Position numbers and translations under genes: made by a program. Source: UMGS1696 sp964457685 (GTDB lineage Bacteria > Bacillota > Clostridia > Oscillospirales > CAG-272). Taken from it: a DNA stretch of 64,000 nt. Location of the stretch: positions 6,103-70,102 of the forward strand of contig CAYWFS010000003.1 of NCBI GenBank assembly GCA_964457685.1. The letters are read 5' to 3'. The notes under the pieces are model-generated. The model saw only the letters and a list, made by a program, of their open reading frames with translations, was not told the origin of the DNA and did not search any database. The first letter of the stretch is position 1; every line of letters begins with the position of its first letter. Of this stretch, positions 17,340 to 24,653 are shown in pieces.

Positions 17340-17439
17340 NNNNNNNNNNNNNNNNNNNNNNNNNNNNNNNNNNNNNNNNNNNNNNNNNNNNNNNNNNNNN
17401 NNNNNNNNNNNNNNNNNNNNNNNNNNNNNNNNNNNNNNN
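17340..17439. other. assembly gap (100 N)
   Basis: Exactly 100 undetermined bases between the MarR regulator and the ABC exporter. With this arbitrary length the two genes fall in one open frame, which is an artefact. Confidence 0.99.
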
Positions 17440-17855
17440 TCCTCCGAGAGCGGGGATAAAATCTGCTCTGCACGGTTTCTGTTTGCTTCCCTGAGCACAG
17501 AGAGCTGTGTTTTTCCCTGCTCAGTGAGTGCAACAACGCTTACTCTTTTGTCTTCCTCGTCCTGTCGTCTTGTTATCATTCCGTCACCTTCCATCTTCAC
17601 AAGAAGCTCCGAAAGTGACTGCGGTCTGATTTCAAGTCTTTGTGCTATTTCACGCTGGCTCATCTCACCCTCATCCATGAGCATATTCATAAGTCTTACT
17701 CTGCCATGCTCTCTTGCGTGCGGCGGTGGTGGGGGTGGCGGCATACCGTCTCTTTCCGGCGGAGGCGGCGGCATAAATTCCGGTGGATTCTTTCCACGTC
17801 TCGACATTGCGTTGAACTTATGAAACATCCCCAGTATTTCTTCGTTTTTCGTCAA
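17440..17855 (-). CDS. MarR family regulator with polyproline N-terminal insert, 3' end lost in gap
   Basis: About 138 residues are visible. The winged helix-turn-helix is clear: EMSQREIAQRLEIRPQSLSELLVKMEGDGMITRRQDEEDKRVSVVALTEQG in outline, with recognition helix RPQSLSELLVKME and the wing DEEDKRV. Before it (about residues 20-48) is an unusual Pro/Met/His/Arg-rich insert with two runs of five and seven prolines. Start is a TTG, since aaggagg lies 7 bases upstream; the frame itself opens 13 codons earlier. Two identical palindromes bracket its promoter, so it very likely represses itself and the adjoining exporter. The C-terminal dimerisation helices are in the gap. Confidence 0.88.
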
Positions 17856-17872
17856 TTGACGACCTCCTTTCG

Positions 17873-17938
17873 TAAGGTACCTTATCTTTCTCAATTATAT
17901 CACACGTTTTACATCATGTCAAGTAGTAAGGTACCTTA
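17873..17938 (-). promoter_or_regulatory. MarR/ABC promoter bracketed by two TAAGGTACCTTA palindromes
   Basis: Minus-strand consensus promoter: TTGACA (17917-17922), 17-base spacer, TATAAT (17894-17899). A perfect 12-base palindrome TAAGGTACCTTA lies on each side, at 17873-17884 (next to the predicted transcript start) and 17927-17938 (just upstream of the -35). Their centres are 54 bases apart, about five helical turns. The most likely ligand is the adjacent MarR protein. Confidence 0.85.
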
Positions 17939-17963
17939 ATATCAATTTTTTCGGTAAAGTATA

Positions 17964-17992
17964 TTGACAAATATACCCTTTTGCTGTACAAT
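17964..17992 (+). promoter_or_regulatory. promoter of the SPFH gene
   Basis: TTGACA and TACAAT with a 17-base spacer. About 8 bases after the -10, two TGATATCA palindromes (18000-18007 and 18011-18018) lie where the transcript starts and could be operator half-sites. Confidence 0.75.
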
Positions 17993-18043
17993 ATTATTGT
18001 GATATCATTTTGATATCAAATTATGCACAAGGAGAAAGTCATT

Positions 18044-19087
18044 ATGAAAAATCAAGGGGTTTCGGAAATAATTCTGAAAGCAAAAAACGGTTGGACTGTA
18101 CTTATCTTATCGATTCTCGCTTACATTGCCGCTATTGTCGGTACCGTATTCGGCGGAATCGGCATGGAAGGCAACAACAAAGCCCCGTTTATTGCACTGT
18201 TCGTTGTCTGCACTGTATATCTTGGCATCGGCTGGATATGGTGGCTCGGTCTGAAGATAATGGCACCGAACGAAGCACTTGTACTTACGCTGTTCGGTAA
18301 ATATGTCGGAACGCTCAAAGAGGATGGTTTCTTCTTTGTAAACCCATTCTGCACCGCTATCAATCCGGCTGCAAAAACAAAGCTCAATCAAAGCGGAGAT
18401 GTTTCGGGTGCGGCACCTCAGTTGAATCTCGGTTCTGCTCAGATTTCACTCGGCACATCGGCTGAAATGCCCAGCAAGAAAATCTCGCTCAAGGTAATGA
18501 CGCTCAACAACAACCGTCAGAAAATAAACGACTGTCTCGGCAATCCAATCGAAATAGGAATTGCGGTAATGTGGAGAGTAAGTGACACCGCAAAGGCTGT
18601 ATTCAACGTAGACAACTTCAAGGAATATCTCTCACTCCAATGTGATGCCGCACTCCGTGAGATAGTACGCATTTATCCATATGACGTAGCACCGAATGTT
18701 GACACAACGGGTGACGGTATCGCAGACGAGGGCAGTCTCAGAGGCTCCAGTGAAATAGTCGCAAGTCGTATTCGCGAAAAAATCGAAGAAAAGGTAGGAT
18801 TTGCCGGAATCGAAATAATCGAAGCAAGAATCACCTATCTTGCATATGCCTCCGAAATTGCGGCTATAATGTTACAGAGACAGCAAGCCTCCGCTATTAT
18901 TGATGCAAGAAAGATGATAGTTGACGGAGCTGTCGGAATGGTTCAGATGGCACTCGAAAAGATAGACGGAGACAATATCTGCGAGCTTGACGATGAACGC
19001 AAGGCACAGATGGTATCAAATCTTCTTGTTGTACTCTGCGGAAACCAAAACGCACAGCCGATAATCAATTCCGGAAGCATATATTGA
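18044..19087 (+). CDS. SPFH/band-7 domain membrane protein
   Basis: 347 residues. Two N-terminal membrane segments (about 18-40 and 50-75) are followed by MAPNEALVLTLFGKYVGTLKEDGFFFVNPF, the start of the SPFH (stomatin/prohibitin) domain, which extends to about 290 and includes KKISLKVMTLNN and ASEIAAIMLQRQQASAIIDARK, a coiled region. Such proteins form oligomeric membrane scaffolds. aaggag 9 bases before the ATG at 18044 sets the start. The next small gene begins 1 base after its stop, so they are translated together. Possible regulation through the paired palindromes upstream. Confidence 0.9.
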   Translation: MKNQGVSEIILKAKNGWTVLILSILAYIAAIVGTVFGGIGMEGNNKAPFIALFVVCTVYLGIGWIWWLGLKIMAPNEALVLTLFGKYVGTLKEDGFFFVNPFCTAINPAAKTKLNQSGDVSGAAPQLNLGSAQISLGTSAEMPSKKISLKVMTLNNNRQKINDCLGNPIEIGIAVMWRVSDTAKAVFNVDNFKEYLSLQCDAALREIVRIYPYDVAPNVDTTGDGIADEGSLRGSSEIVASRIREKIEEKVGFAGIEIIEARITYLAYASEIAAIMLQRQQASAIIDARKMIVDGAVGMVQMALEKIDGDNICELDDERKAQMVSNLLVVLCGNQNAQPIINSGSIY

Positions 19088-19088
19088 T

Positions 19089-19277
19089 ATGGCCGATAAG
19101 GAAAAGAAACAGCTTCCTCTAAGGCTGTCGAAAAGTCTTTACGAAGAGCTTATGCAGTGGGCGGAGGATGATTTTCGTTCACTGAATGGGCAAATAGAAT
19201 ATCTTTTGACGGAATGCGTTCGTCAAAGAAAGAAAAAGCCCGGATTTTTCGACGATACCGAGGAAAAGAAAAAGTAA
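19089..19277 (+). CDS. small Arc-like ribbon-helix-helix protein linked to the SPFH gene
   Basis: 62 residues, highly charged. The core KQLPLRLSKSLYEELMQWAEDDFRSLNGQIEYLLTECV has the strand-helix-helix layout of Arc/MetJ-type DNA-binding proteins, including a strand with alternating hydrophobic residues (LPLRL) and a helix starting SLNGQIEYLL. The C-terminus is Lys-rich. It starts one base after the SPFH stop codon. It could be the regulator of the pair, binding the TGATATCA palindromes; that is inference. Confidence 0.75.
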   Translation: MADKEKKQLPLRLSKSLYEELMQWAEDDFRSLNGQIEYLLTECVRQRKKKPGFFDDTEEKKK

Positions 19278-19282
19278 AAAAC

Positions 19283-19336
19283 AAAAGCTGCCGTATTTGC
19301 CAGTCAATTGACTGAACGAATACGACAGCTTTTTTT
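19283..19336. terminator. bidirectional terminator between RHH and SIS genes
   Basis: Arms aaaagctg-c-cgtatt and aatacg-a-cagcttt with an inner cagtcaattgactg palindrome; T run on the plus strand and A run before it for the opposite direction. Confidence 0.8.
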
Positions 19337-19349
19337 GTTATTACTTAAA

Positions 19350-20390
19350 TTACTTTGTGATTGTAATCTTGTTGATTACGCCTGCCTTATCGGGGTCGAT
19401 GCCACGGATAATTGTCATATCGCAAGCGAGGAGCTGGAAGAACATTACTGCCATGTGAGTGAATGTGAATTCGCTTCCTGTGGAGGGGAGAACTACGGGA
19501 GTTGTAGCTGCGGGAGCCTGAGCTGCATCGTCTGTGATAACTACAACGTCTGCACCTACGTTCTGGAGCTTCTTGATGATTTCAGCGGAGTCGTCCTCTG
19601 TCTGTCCCTTGGGAGAGATAACGAATACGAGGTCACCGGGCTTAATCTGAGCGATAGGACCGTGGTGGAAGTCGGAGGTAGGATAGCCCTTCATCTTGAG
19701 CTTGTTTGTTTCGAGCATCTTGAGTGCACCTTCGAGAGCGATGGCATAGGAGATACCACGACCGAGAATAACAGCACCTGTCATGTTCTGATACTTCTTA
19801 GCGAGAAGCTCGATTTCAGCAAACTTTGTATCGAGAAGTTCTGTAGCCTTATCGCCAACACCCTTCATTTCAGCAAGGAGAGCTTCGTTTTCGCCCCATA
19901 CAGCAGCCATAACGCCGAGAATCATCATCTGAGATGTGAATGTCTTTGTAGCGGCAATACTTGCTTCAAATCCGCAACCGCAGAAGAGGTGGTAAGCGGC
20001 ACACTTAGCCATGGGAGACTCTGTGTTGTTTGTGAGAGCAACTGTGATAGCTCCGTCCTTCTTAGCAGATTCGAGAACTGCGAGAACGTCTTCAGCCTTA
20101 CCGGACTGAGATACACCTACAACGAGGTAATCGCTGAGGTCGATGTGAGCACCGTACTTAGTGAATACGGAGGGTGTACCGAGTGTGCAGGGGATTCCGG
20201 CGAATACACCGAACATATACTGAGCGTATACACAAGCGTGGTCGGAGGTTCCTCTTGCGGCGAAATAAATATGCTTTACGCCCTTTTCCTTAGCAGCCTT
20301 AACAACTTCTCTGATGGTATCGAGGTTGATGTCGATGGCATTGGTAATGGTTTTGGGCTGTTCTCTGATTTCTGTTTCAAGATTGATCAT
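19350..20390 (-). CDS. double-SIS-domain phosphosugar isomerase-like protein
   Basis: 346 residues with two sugar-isomerase (SIS) domains (about 30-165 and 200-335), like the isomerase half of glucosamine-6-phosphate synthase (GlmS) or AgaS/FrlB proteins, but without the glutaminase domain. Typical stretches: FAARGTSDHA, GVSQSGKAEDVL, ISYAIALEGALKMLE and SDFHHGPIAQIKPGD. It probably isomerises or deaminates an amino-sugar phosphate or glycated amine; substrate unknown. aaggag precedes the ATG by 8 bases. Last gene of the seven-gene minus-strand run that starts with rhamnose genes. Its frequent GCT, AAG and AAC codons resemble those of tsf, hinting at high expression. Confidence 0.85.
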   Translation of the reverse strand: MINLETEIREQPKTITNAIDINLDTIREVVKAAKEKGVKHIYFAARGTSDHACVYAQYMFGVFAGIPCTLGTPSVFTKYGAHIDLSDYLVVGVSQSGKAEDVLAVLESAKKDGAITVALTNNTESPMAKCAAYHLFCGCGFEASIAATKTFTSQMMILGVMAAVWGENEALLAEMKGVGDKATELLDTKFAEIELLAKKYQNMTGAVILGRGISYAIALEGALKMLETNKLKMKGYPTSDFHHGPIAQIKPGDLVFVISPKGQTEDDSAEIIKKLQNVGADVVVITDDAAQAPAATTPVVLPSTGSEFTFTHMAVMFFQLLACDMTIIRGIDPDKAGVINKITITK

Positions 20391-20417
20391 GATAAAAATC
20401 TCCTTAAATGTTATTTA

Positions 20418-21377
20418 TTAAATCAAATTAAGATTTTTCAGTATAAATATTCCGATAAAAATCGTAATAACGCATATGAATGTGGACAGTAGCAATATTT
20501 GTGCGGCAAGCTCATGGTCATTTCCCATTTTCTTTGCCATTATATAGCTGGAAACGGCGGTAGGAGCACCGAAGCAGATAAGCACAACTCCGAGAGACGG
20601 TCCTCTGAGTCCCAAAAGTGCGGCGACGGTAACTGCAATACTCGGAAGCACCACTGTTTTACCGAGAGATGCAACAAGTGCGTACCCGATTCTTCCGTGA
20701 AGGCTTTCAAGCTTGAAGTTAGCTCCGAGGCTGATGAGTGCGAGAGGTGTGGTAAGTCCCGACAAATACGACAGTGTTTTATTTGCAAAGGTCGGAAGTG
20801 CAATATCCGTGAGAATGAACGGTATTCCAAGTACAACTCCGATTATCAGCGGATTCGTCACGATATTTTTCAGAATACCGAGGAGCTTTTTTGCGTTCAT
20901 TCTGTCCTCCCTGCTTTCAGAGAAAAGAGAGAGAATTATGACGGAATATGTATTAAACATGACGATAACGAAGGGCATGGCGATAGCTATCGTCTGTCCT
21001 CCGATATCTCCGAACATATTTGTAGCAAGCGGTACACCGAGTATGGCGAAATTAGAGCGGCACATTCCCTGCACCAAGGCACCGCGTTTCGATTTATCAC
21101 GAACGACAAGTGCGGCTATGACGGCTACTATCGCAAATGACAGTGTGACCGACACAACAAGGAACAAAACAAGTCCGTAGTCTATATTTTCACCGGGGTC
21201 ACTTCCCGCAATTTCGAGAAAAAGCATTATCGGCAACGCTATCTTGAACACGAGCCAGTCTGCGGTTTCGGTAAACTGTTCGCTTATCTTGCCCATATTA
21301 CTGAGGACGGCACCGAGAATAACTATAAGAAATATCGGGAATATCGCATTAATACTGTACAGCAGATTGTCAAGCAT
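20418..21377 (-). CDS. AEC family transporter (auxin-efflux-carrier-like permease)
   Basis: 319 residues with about ten membrane spans arranged in two similar halves. Family hallmarks are IALPIMLFLEIAG near the start, the QGMCRSNFAILGVPLATNMFG segment (crossover helix after the charged central loop KSKRGA) and LTTPLALISLGANF. Bacterial members export or import carboxylates such as malonate or malate; substrate here is not known. It follows the amidase by 13 bases and precedes the SIS gene by 27, consistent with one operon. Confidence 0.88.
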   Translation of the reverse strand: MLDNLLYSINAIFPIFLIVILGAVLSNMGKISEQFTETADWLVFKIALPIMLFLEIAGSDPGENIDYGLVLFLVVSVTLSFAIVAVIAALVVRDKSKRGALVQGMCRSNFAILGVPLATNMFGDIGGQTIAIAMPFVIVMFNTYSVIILSLFSESREDRMNAKKLLGILKNIVTNPLIIGVVLGIPFILTDIALPTFANKTLSYLSGLTTPLALISLGANFKLESLHGRIGYALVASLGKTVVLPSIAVTVAALLGLRGPSLGVVLICFGAPTAVSSYIMAKKMGNDHELAAQILLLSTFICVITIFIGIFILKNLNLI

Positions 21378-21390
21378 AATTTATGCCCTT

Positions 21391-22224
21391 TTATGTAAGT
21401 TGCGTGTAATAATTATAGAGTCCGTCCGCTATTGACTGAGCAAGCTCCGACTGCCAATCGTCATCGACCATATTTGCGGCATCTGTTGCATTTGTGCAAA
21501 ATCCGATTTCGATAAGCGAGGCGGCGACTCTTGTTTCACGCACTACTTGATATGAGGCGGTCGTTTGGTCATATATCTGAGGTCTGACGGACGGCGACAT
21601 TTTTTCGTATATCGCATCCGCTATTGACTGAGCTATAATTTCGTCATTAAGTCCGACTTTACGCCAGTTATTATCATCCTCATAATATATTCTTATACCC
21701 GAGGTATCCGGATTACTTTCGTAAGAGTTGACGTGTATCGACACATAATAATCGATACTCAGAGAATTTGCATATGCCACACGTTCTCCGGGATTGAATA
21801 TCTGGTTTCCGTCATCTGTCGAGGTCTTTCCGAAGTTCTCTCCGTCATGCGTCATAACAACCGTGAAGCCGAGAGCGGTAAGATCATCCTTCAGCTTCAT
21901 TGCAACGGCGAGGTTTATATCCTTTTCGAGAGTACCGTCCGCCCAGATTCCGTCTCCGCATCCACCGTCAACAAAGCCGTGACCGGGGTCAACGCATATT
22001 ACATAATTGCCGTCAACCTTTTCCCTGTCGTCAACAACCTCACGAAAGGTAATATCACGTCCGATACCGTCTGCGGGGATAGCTGTTTCTGCTTCTGCGG
22101 TTTCCTCCGAATCGGTTTCATCGGTCTGTTCGATTTCGTCCTTTGAGCATCCCGCAAAAAGCGTCAACGCACAAAGCACGGTCGCACACATCCGCATGGC
22201 AAAACAGTTTCTTCTTAAATTCAT
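21391..22224 (-). CDS. lipoprotein N-acetylmuramoyl-L-alanine amidase (Amidase_3)
   Basis: 277 residues. A lipoprotein signal with lipobox LFAGC (Cys26) is followed by an acidic linker and an Amidase_3 domain (about 70-275). Zinc ligands are His in VDPGHG, Glu in LEKDIN and His in SIHVNS; the catalytic Glu is in SLIEIGFCTN. It cuts the bond between muramic acid and the stem peptide in the cell wall from the outer face of the membrane. The domain sits at the C-terminus with no cell-wall-binding repeats. aaggac lies about 8 bases before the ATG. Starts 12 bases after the CapA-like gene. Confidence 0.92.
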   Translation of the reverse strand: MNLRRNCFAMRMCATVLCALTLFAGCSKDEIEQTDETDSEETAEAETAIPADGIGRDITFREVVDDREKVDGNYVICVDPGHGFVDGGCGDGIWADGTLEKDINLAVAMKLKDDLTALGFTVVMTHDGENFGKTSTDDGNQIFNPGERVAYANSLSIDYYVSIHVNSYESNPDTSGIRIYYEDDNNWRKVGLNDEIIAQSIADAIYEKMSPSVRPQIYDQTTASYQVVRETRVAASLIEIGFCTNATDAANMVDDDWQSELAQSIADGLYNYYTQLT

Positions 22225-22236
22225 TTACAATAGTCC

Positions 22237-23376
22237 TTAATTTTTTCTGAGATAATCCGGCAGAAAATCGCCACCGACTACACTTGTCGCAATATTCGCA
22301 AGTTTTTCGGAGGAAACTCCGCCAAGTGCGTGATTTGCGGCAATCTCATCGGTATATGAATCAAACGTGAAAATCTGATAGCCGGAATTTTCGCCGTCTT
22401 CTCCCGCAACATAGTGAGCAACAGTGGGAGTCAGGCATACATCGGCAAGCTCTATTGAGCCGTCACCGTACAGTACGCTGAGTGAAAGAATTCCACCGCA
22501 GACATCACTTATTTCGCTTCCGTCGGCGATAATATTACCGAGTGAATTAACGGCGAGGGTAAGTGTTCCGTCACCTGTATCGAGCCACTCTATTTTGCCT
22601 AACCGATCTCCGTTACCGACAATTATATCGGCACCTGCATTTGCAAGACTCTGCATTGCGGCACTTTTATTCTCATCGGAGGTTTCATTCCAGTCAACAA
22701 AGGCGATAACGACATCGGAAACGAAATCCGCATATTCAACATCGGATTTTACCTTATCACCGGTGCATGCGTTTCCGTTGAGCGAGAGTGCGGCAATGTT
22801 AAGCTCACCGCATTCAATAACGGAGCATTCACCGTTTTCGGTAAGTCCGGCTATCTCGTATTCGCTGAGATATTCCGACAATTTTGAAGAGCTTCCCGTA
22901 TTCACCGCATCTATACCGAGGTCATACAATGCCCCGATCGATTCAATGGGAGAAGTAACTCCGTCTTTTTCGGAATAGGAGCAAAGAGAAAGGTCTGCGG
23001 AGTTTACCGAGGTATATGCACCTGTGTACATTCTGAGGAAGCTGTAGCTCTGACCCTCTGAGGCACGGTTTGCCGCATCGGTTATCATGCTGTCGCTCAT
23101 CTCAATGTTTCCGATTATCGAAATGGTTATTTTTTCCTTTTCGACTGTTTCTTCCTCTTTTTCGGCTTCGGCGTTAATCGCTTCAAATGCACTGACTACT
23201 TCATTCTTTTTGGTAGCCTGACAAAGCATCTGCGGAGCTGTTTCGCTTACTTCGTTTTTCGTATCGAATTCCGTCTCGGAGGAACGCATTTCAATCTTTA
23301 CGCATGATGAAGACGCAAGAAGAAGTGCGACACACACACCGAGAAGTGCTGTTTTTTTAATCATTTTTGAGTACAT
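22237..23376 (-). CDS. CapA-like (PGA_cap) lipoprotein with degenerate metal motifs
   Basis: 379 residues. An N-terminal signal ending near SSSC (Cys25) suggests a lipoprotein, though the lipobox is not ideal. After an acidic linker, residues about 100-350 follow the order of the CapA/poly-gamma-glutamate-synthesis calcineurin-like fold: IIGNIEMSDSM, LCSYSE, LGIDAVNTGSS, VVIAFVDWNET, ADIIVGNGDRLGKIEW, LAVNSLGNII. In active relatives the corresponding motifs are VxHWGxE and GxHPHV-like; here the His residues are replaced (VDWNET, GNGDRL), so metal binding is probably lost. The fold assignment is tentative. The ATG at 23376 lies 2 bases after the rhaA stop; translation is likely coupled. Confidence 0.65.
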   Translation of the reverse strand: MYSKMIKKTALLGVCVALLLASSSCVKIEMRSSETEFDTKNEVSETAPQMLCQATKKNEVVSAFEAINAEAEKEEETVEKEKITISIIGNIEMSDSMITDAANRASEGQSYSFLRMYTGAYTSVNSADLSLCSYSEKDGVTSPIESIGALYDLGIDAVNTGSSSKLSEYLSEYEIAGLTENGECSVIECGELNIAALSLNGNACTGDKVKSDVEYADFVSDVVIAFVDWNETSDENKSAAMQSLANAGADIIVGNGDRLGKIEWLDTGDGTLTLAVNSLGNIIADGSEISDVCGGILSLSVLYGDGSIELADVCLTPTVAHYVAGEDGENSGYQIFTFDSYTDEIAANHALGGVSSEKLANIATSVVGGDFLPDYLRKN

Positions 23377-23378
23377 AA

Positions 23379-24632
23379 TTATCTTTCGCTGAGAACTTCC
23401 GTCTCGTATCTCTTCATTTCGGATATCCACTTATCTCCGACGGGAACCTCCTGCATATCGCAGTAAGCATCCCATACAAGTCCGAACGGAAGTGTTTTTA
23501 TTTCTTCGAGGTATGCGAGTCTTGAAGTATAGTCACCCTCTGCCTCGAATTTTTGAAGCATTTCGACAGGCTCGAGTGCCGCCCAAAGCAAAGCTTTCTG
23601 CATATTTCTTGTGCCGATAGCCCAGCAAGCGATTCTGTTTATAGAGCCGTCAAAGAAGTCAAGTCCTATATGAACCTTATTTTCATAACCGCCACGTTTG
23701 ATTTCGGTGGTGATAGCTTTAAGCTCGTCATCGAATATAACAACGTGGTCGGAGTCCCAACGAACCGGACGTGACACATGGAGCATAACTCCGTCTAAAT
23801 ACTGAAGTGCGGCGGAAATCTTATCTGAAACAAGCTCGGTCGGGTGGAAGTGACCTGTATCGAGAGTTATGAGTTTGTGATGCTTCATTGCACAACCCAT
23901 GTAGAACTCATTTGAGCCGATAGTACAGCTTTCAAGACCGATTCCGAATACCTTACTTTCAACCGCATCAAGGGTATACTTTTCGTCAAGCTTTTCCGCA
24001 AATATCTCATCGTAGGAAGCGGCAAGAATTTCTCTCTTCTTCGCACGATTTACGGGAGTGTCCTTGAAGCCGTCGGGAATCCAGAGATTGTTTACCGAGG
24101 TCTGACCAAGCTCACGGCCGAAATATTCGGATATTTTACGGGAAGCGATACCATGCTCTATCCAGAATTTTCTGACAGCGGAATCATCGTTTGAGAGAGT
24201 GAAACCGTCTGCCGAGAGAGGATGTGAGAAGAACGTAGGGTTAAAGTCAAGACCGAGGTCTCTTTCCTTTGCCCATTCTACCCATGAAGCAAAATGTTCG
24301 GGGGCAACCTCGTTACGCTCTACCTTTTTTCCGTCGGAATCGAGATATATAGCATGGAGAGAAAGCTTTTTCTTACCCGGAATAAGCGTGGTTGCAAACT
24401 CAAAGTCACGTCTGAGTTCATCAATATTACGAGCCTTTCCCGGATAGTTTCCCGTTGACTGGATACCGCCTGTGAGGTCTCCGTCCTGTGCTTCAAAGCC
24501 TCCGACATCATCGCCCTGCCAGCAATGCACGGAAACAGGGGTGTTTTTTACGCTTTCGATTGCAGCGTCAACATCAACGCCGAGGCGAGAATACGCTTCT
24601 CTTGCGATTTGAAGAGCCTTTACAGTATTCAT
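23379..24632 (-). CDS. rhaA: L-rhamnose isomerase
   Basis: 417 residues, the usual length. It converts L-rhamnose to L-rhamnulose in the cytoplasm. Recognisable stretches are VSVHCWQGDDVGGFE near residue 33, TGNYPGKARN, LGLDFNPTFFSHP, LDTGHFHPTE (metal-binding region) and RPVRWDSDHVV. Next to rhaB, 21 bases apart, with the downstream CapA-like gene coupled to its stop. The aldolase RhaD, a rhamnose transporter and a regulator are not in the window, so the pathway must be completed elsewhere. Confidence 0.96.
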   Translation of the reverse strand: MNTVKALQIAREAYSRLGVDVDAAIESVKNTPVSVHCWQGDDVGGFEAQDGDLTGGIQSTGNYPGKARNIDELRRDFEFATTLIPGKKKLSLHAIYLDSDGKKVERNEVAPEHFASWVEWAKERDLGLDFNPTFFSHPLSADGFTLSNDDSAVRKFWIEHGIASRKISEYFGRELGQTSVNNLWIPDGFKDTPVNRAKKREILAASYDEIFAEKLDEKYTLDAVESKVFGIGLESCTIGSNEFYMGCAMKHHKLITLDTGHFHPTELVSDKISAALQYLDGVMLHVSRPVRWDSDHVVIFDDELKAITTEIKRGGYENKVHIGLDFFDGSINRIACWAIGTRNMQKALLWAALEPVEMLQKFEAEGDYTSRLAYLEEIKTLPFGLVWDAYCDMQEVPVGDKWISEMKRYETEVLSER

Positions 24633-24653
24633 AAGTCAAAAACCTTTCTAAAA

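Noticed and set aside
15300..17894. A single MarR-ABC fusion protein
   Set aside because: The continuity depends on an arbitrary 100-N gap whose length is not a multiple of three; the two halves are separate well-known protein types.
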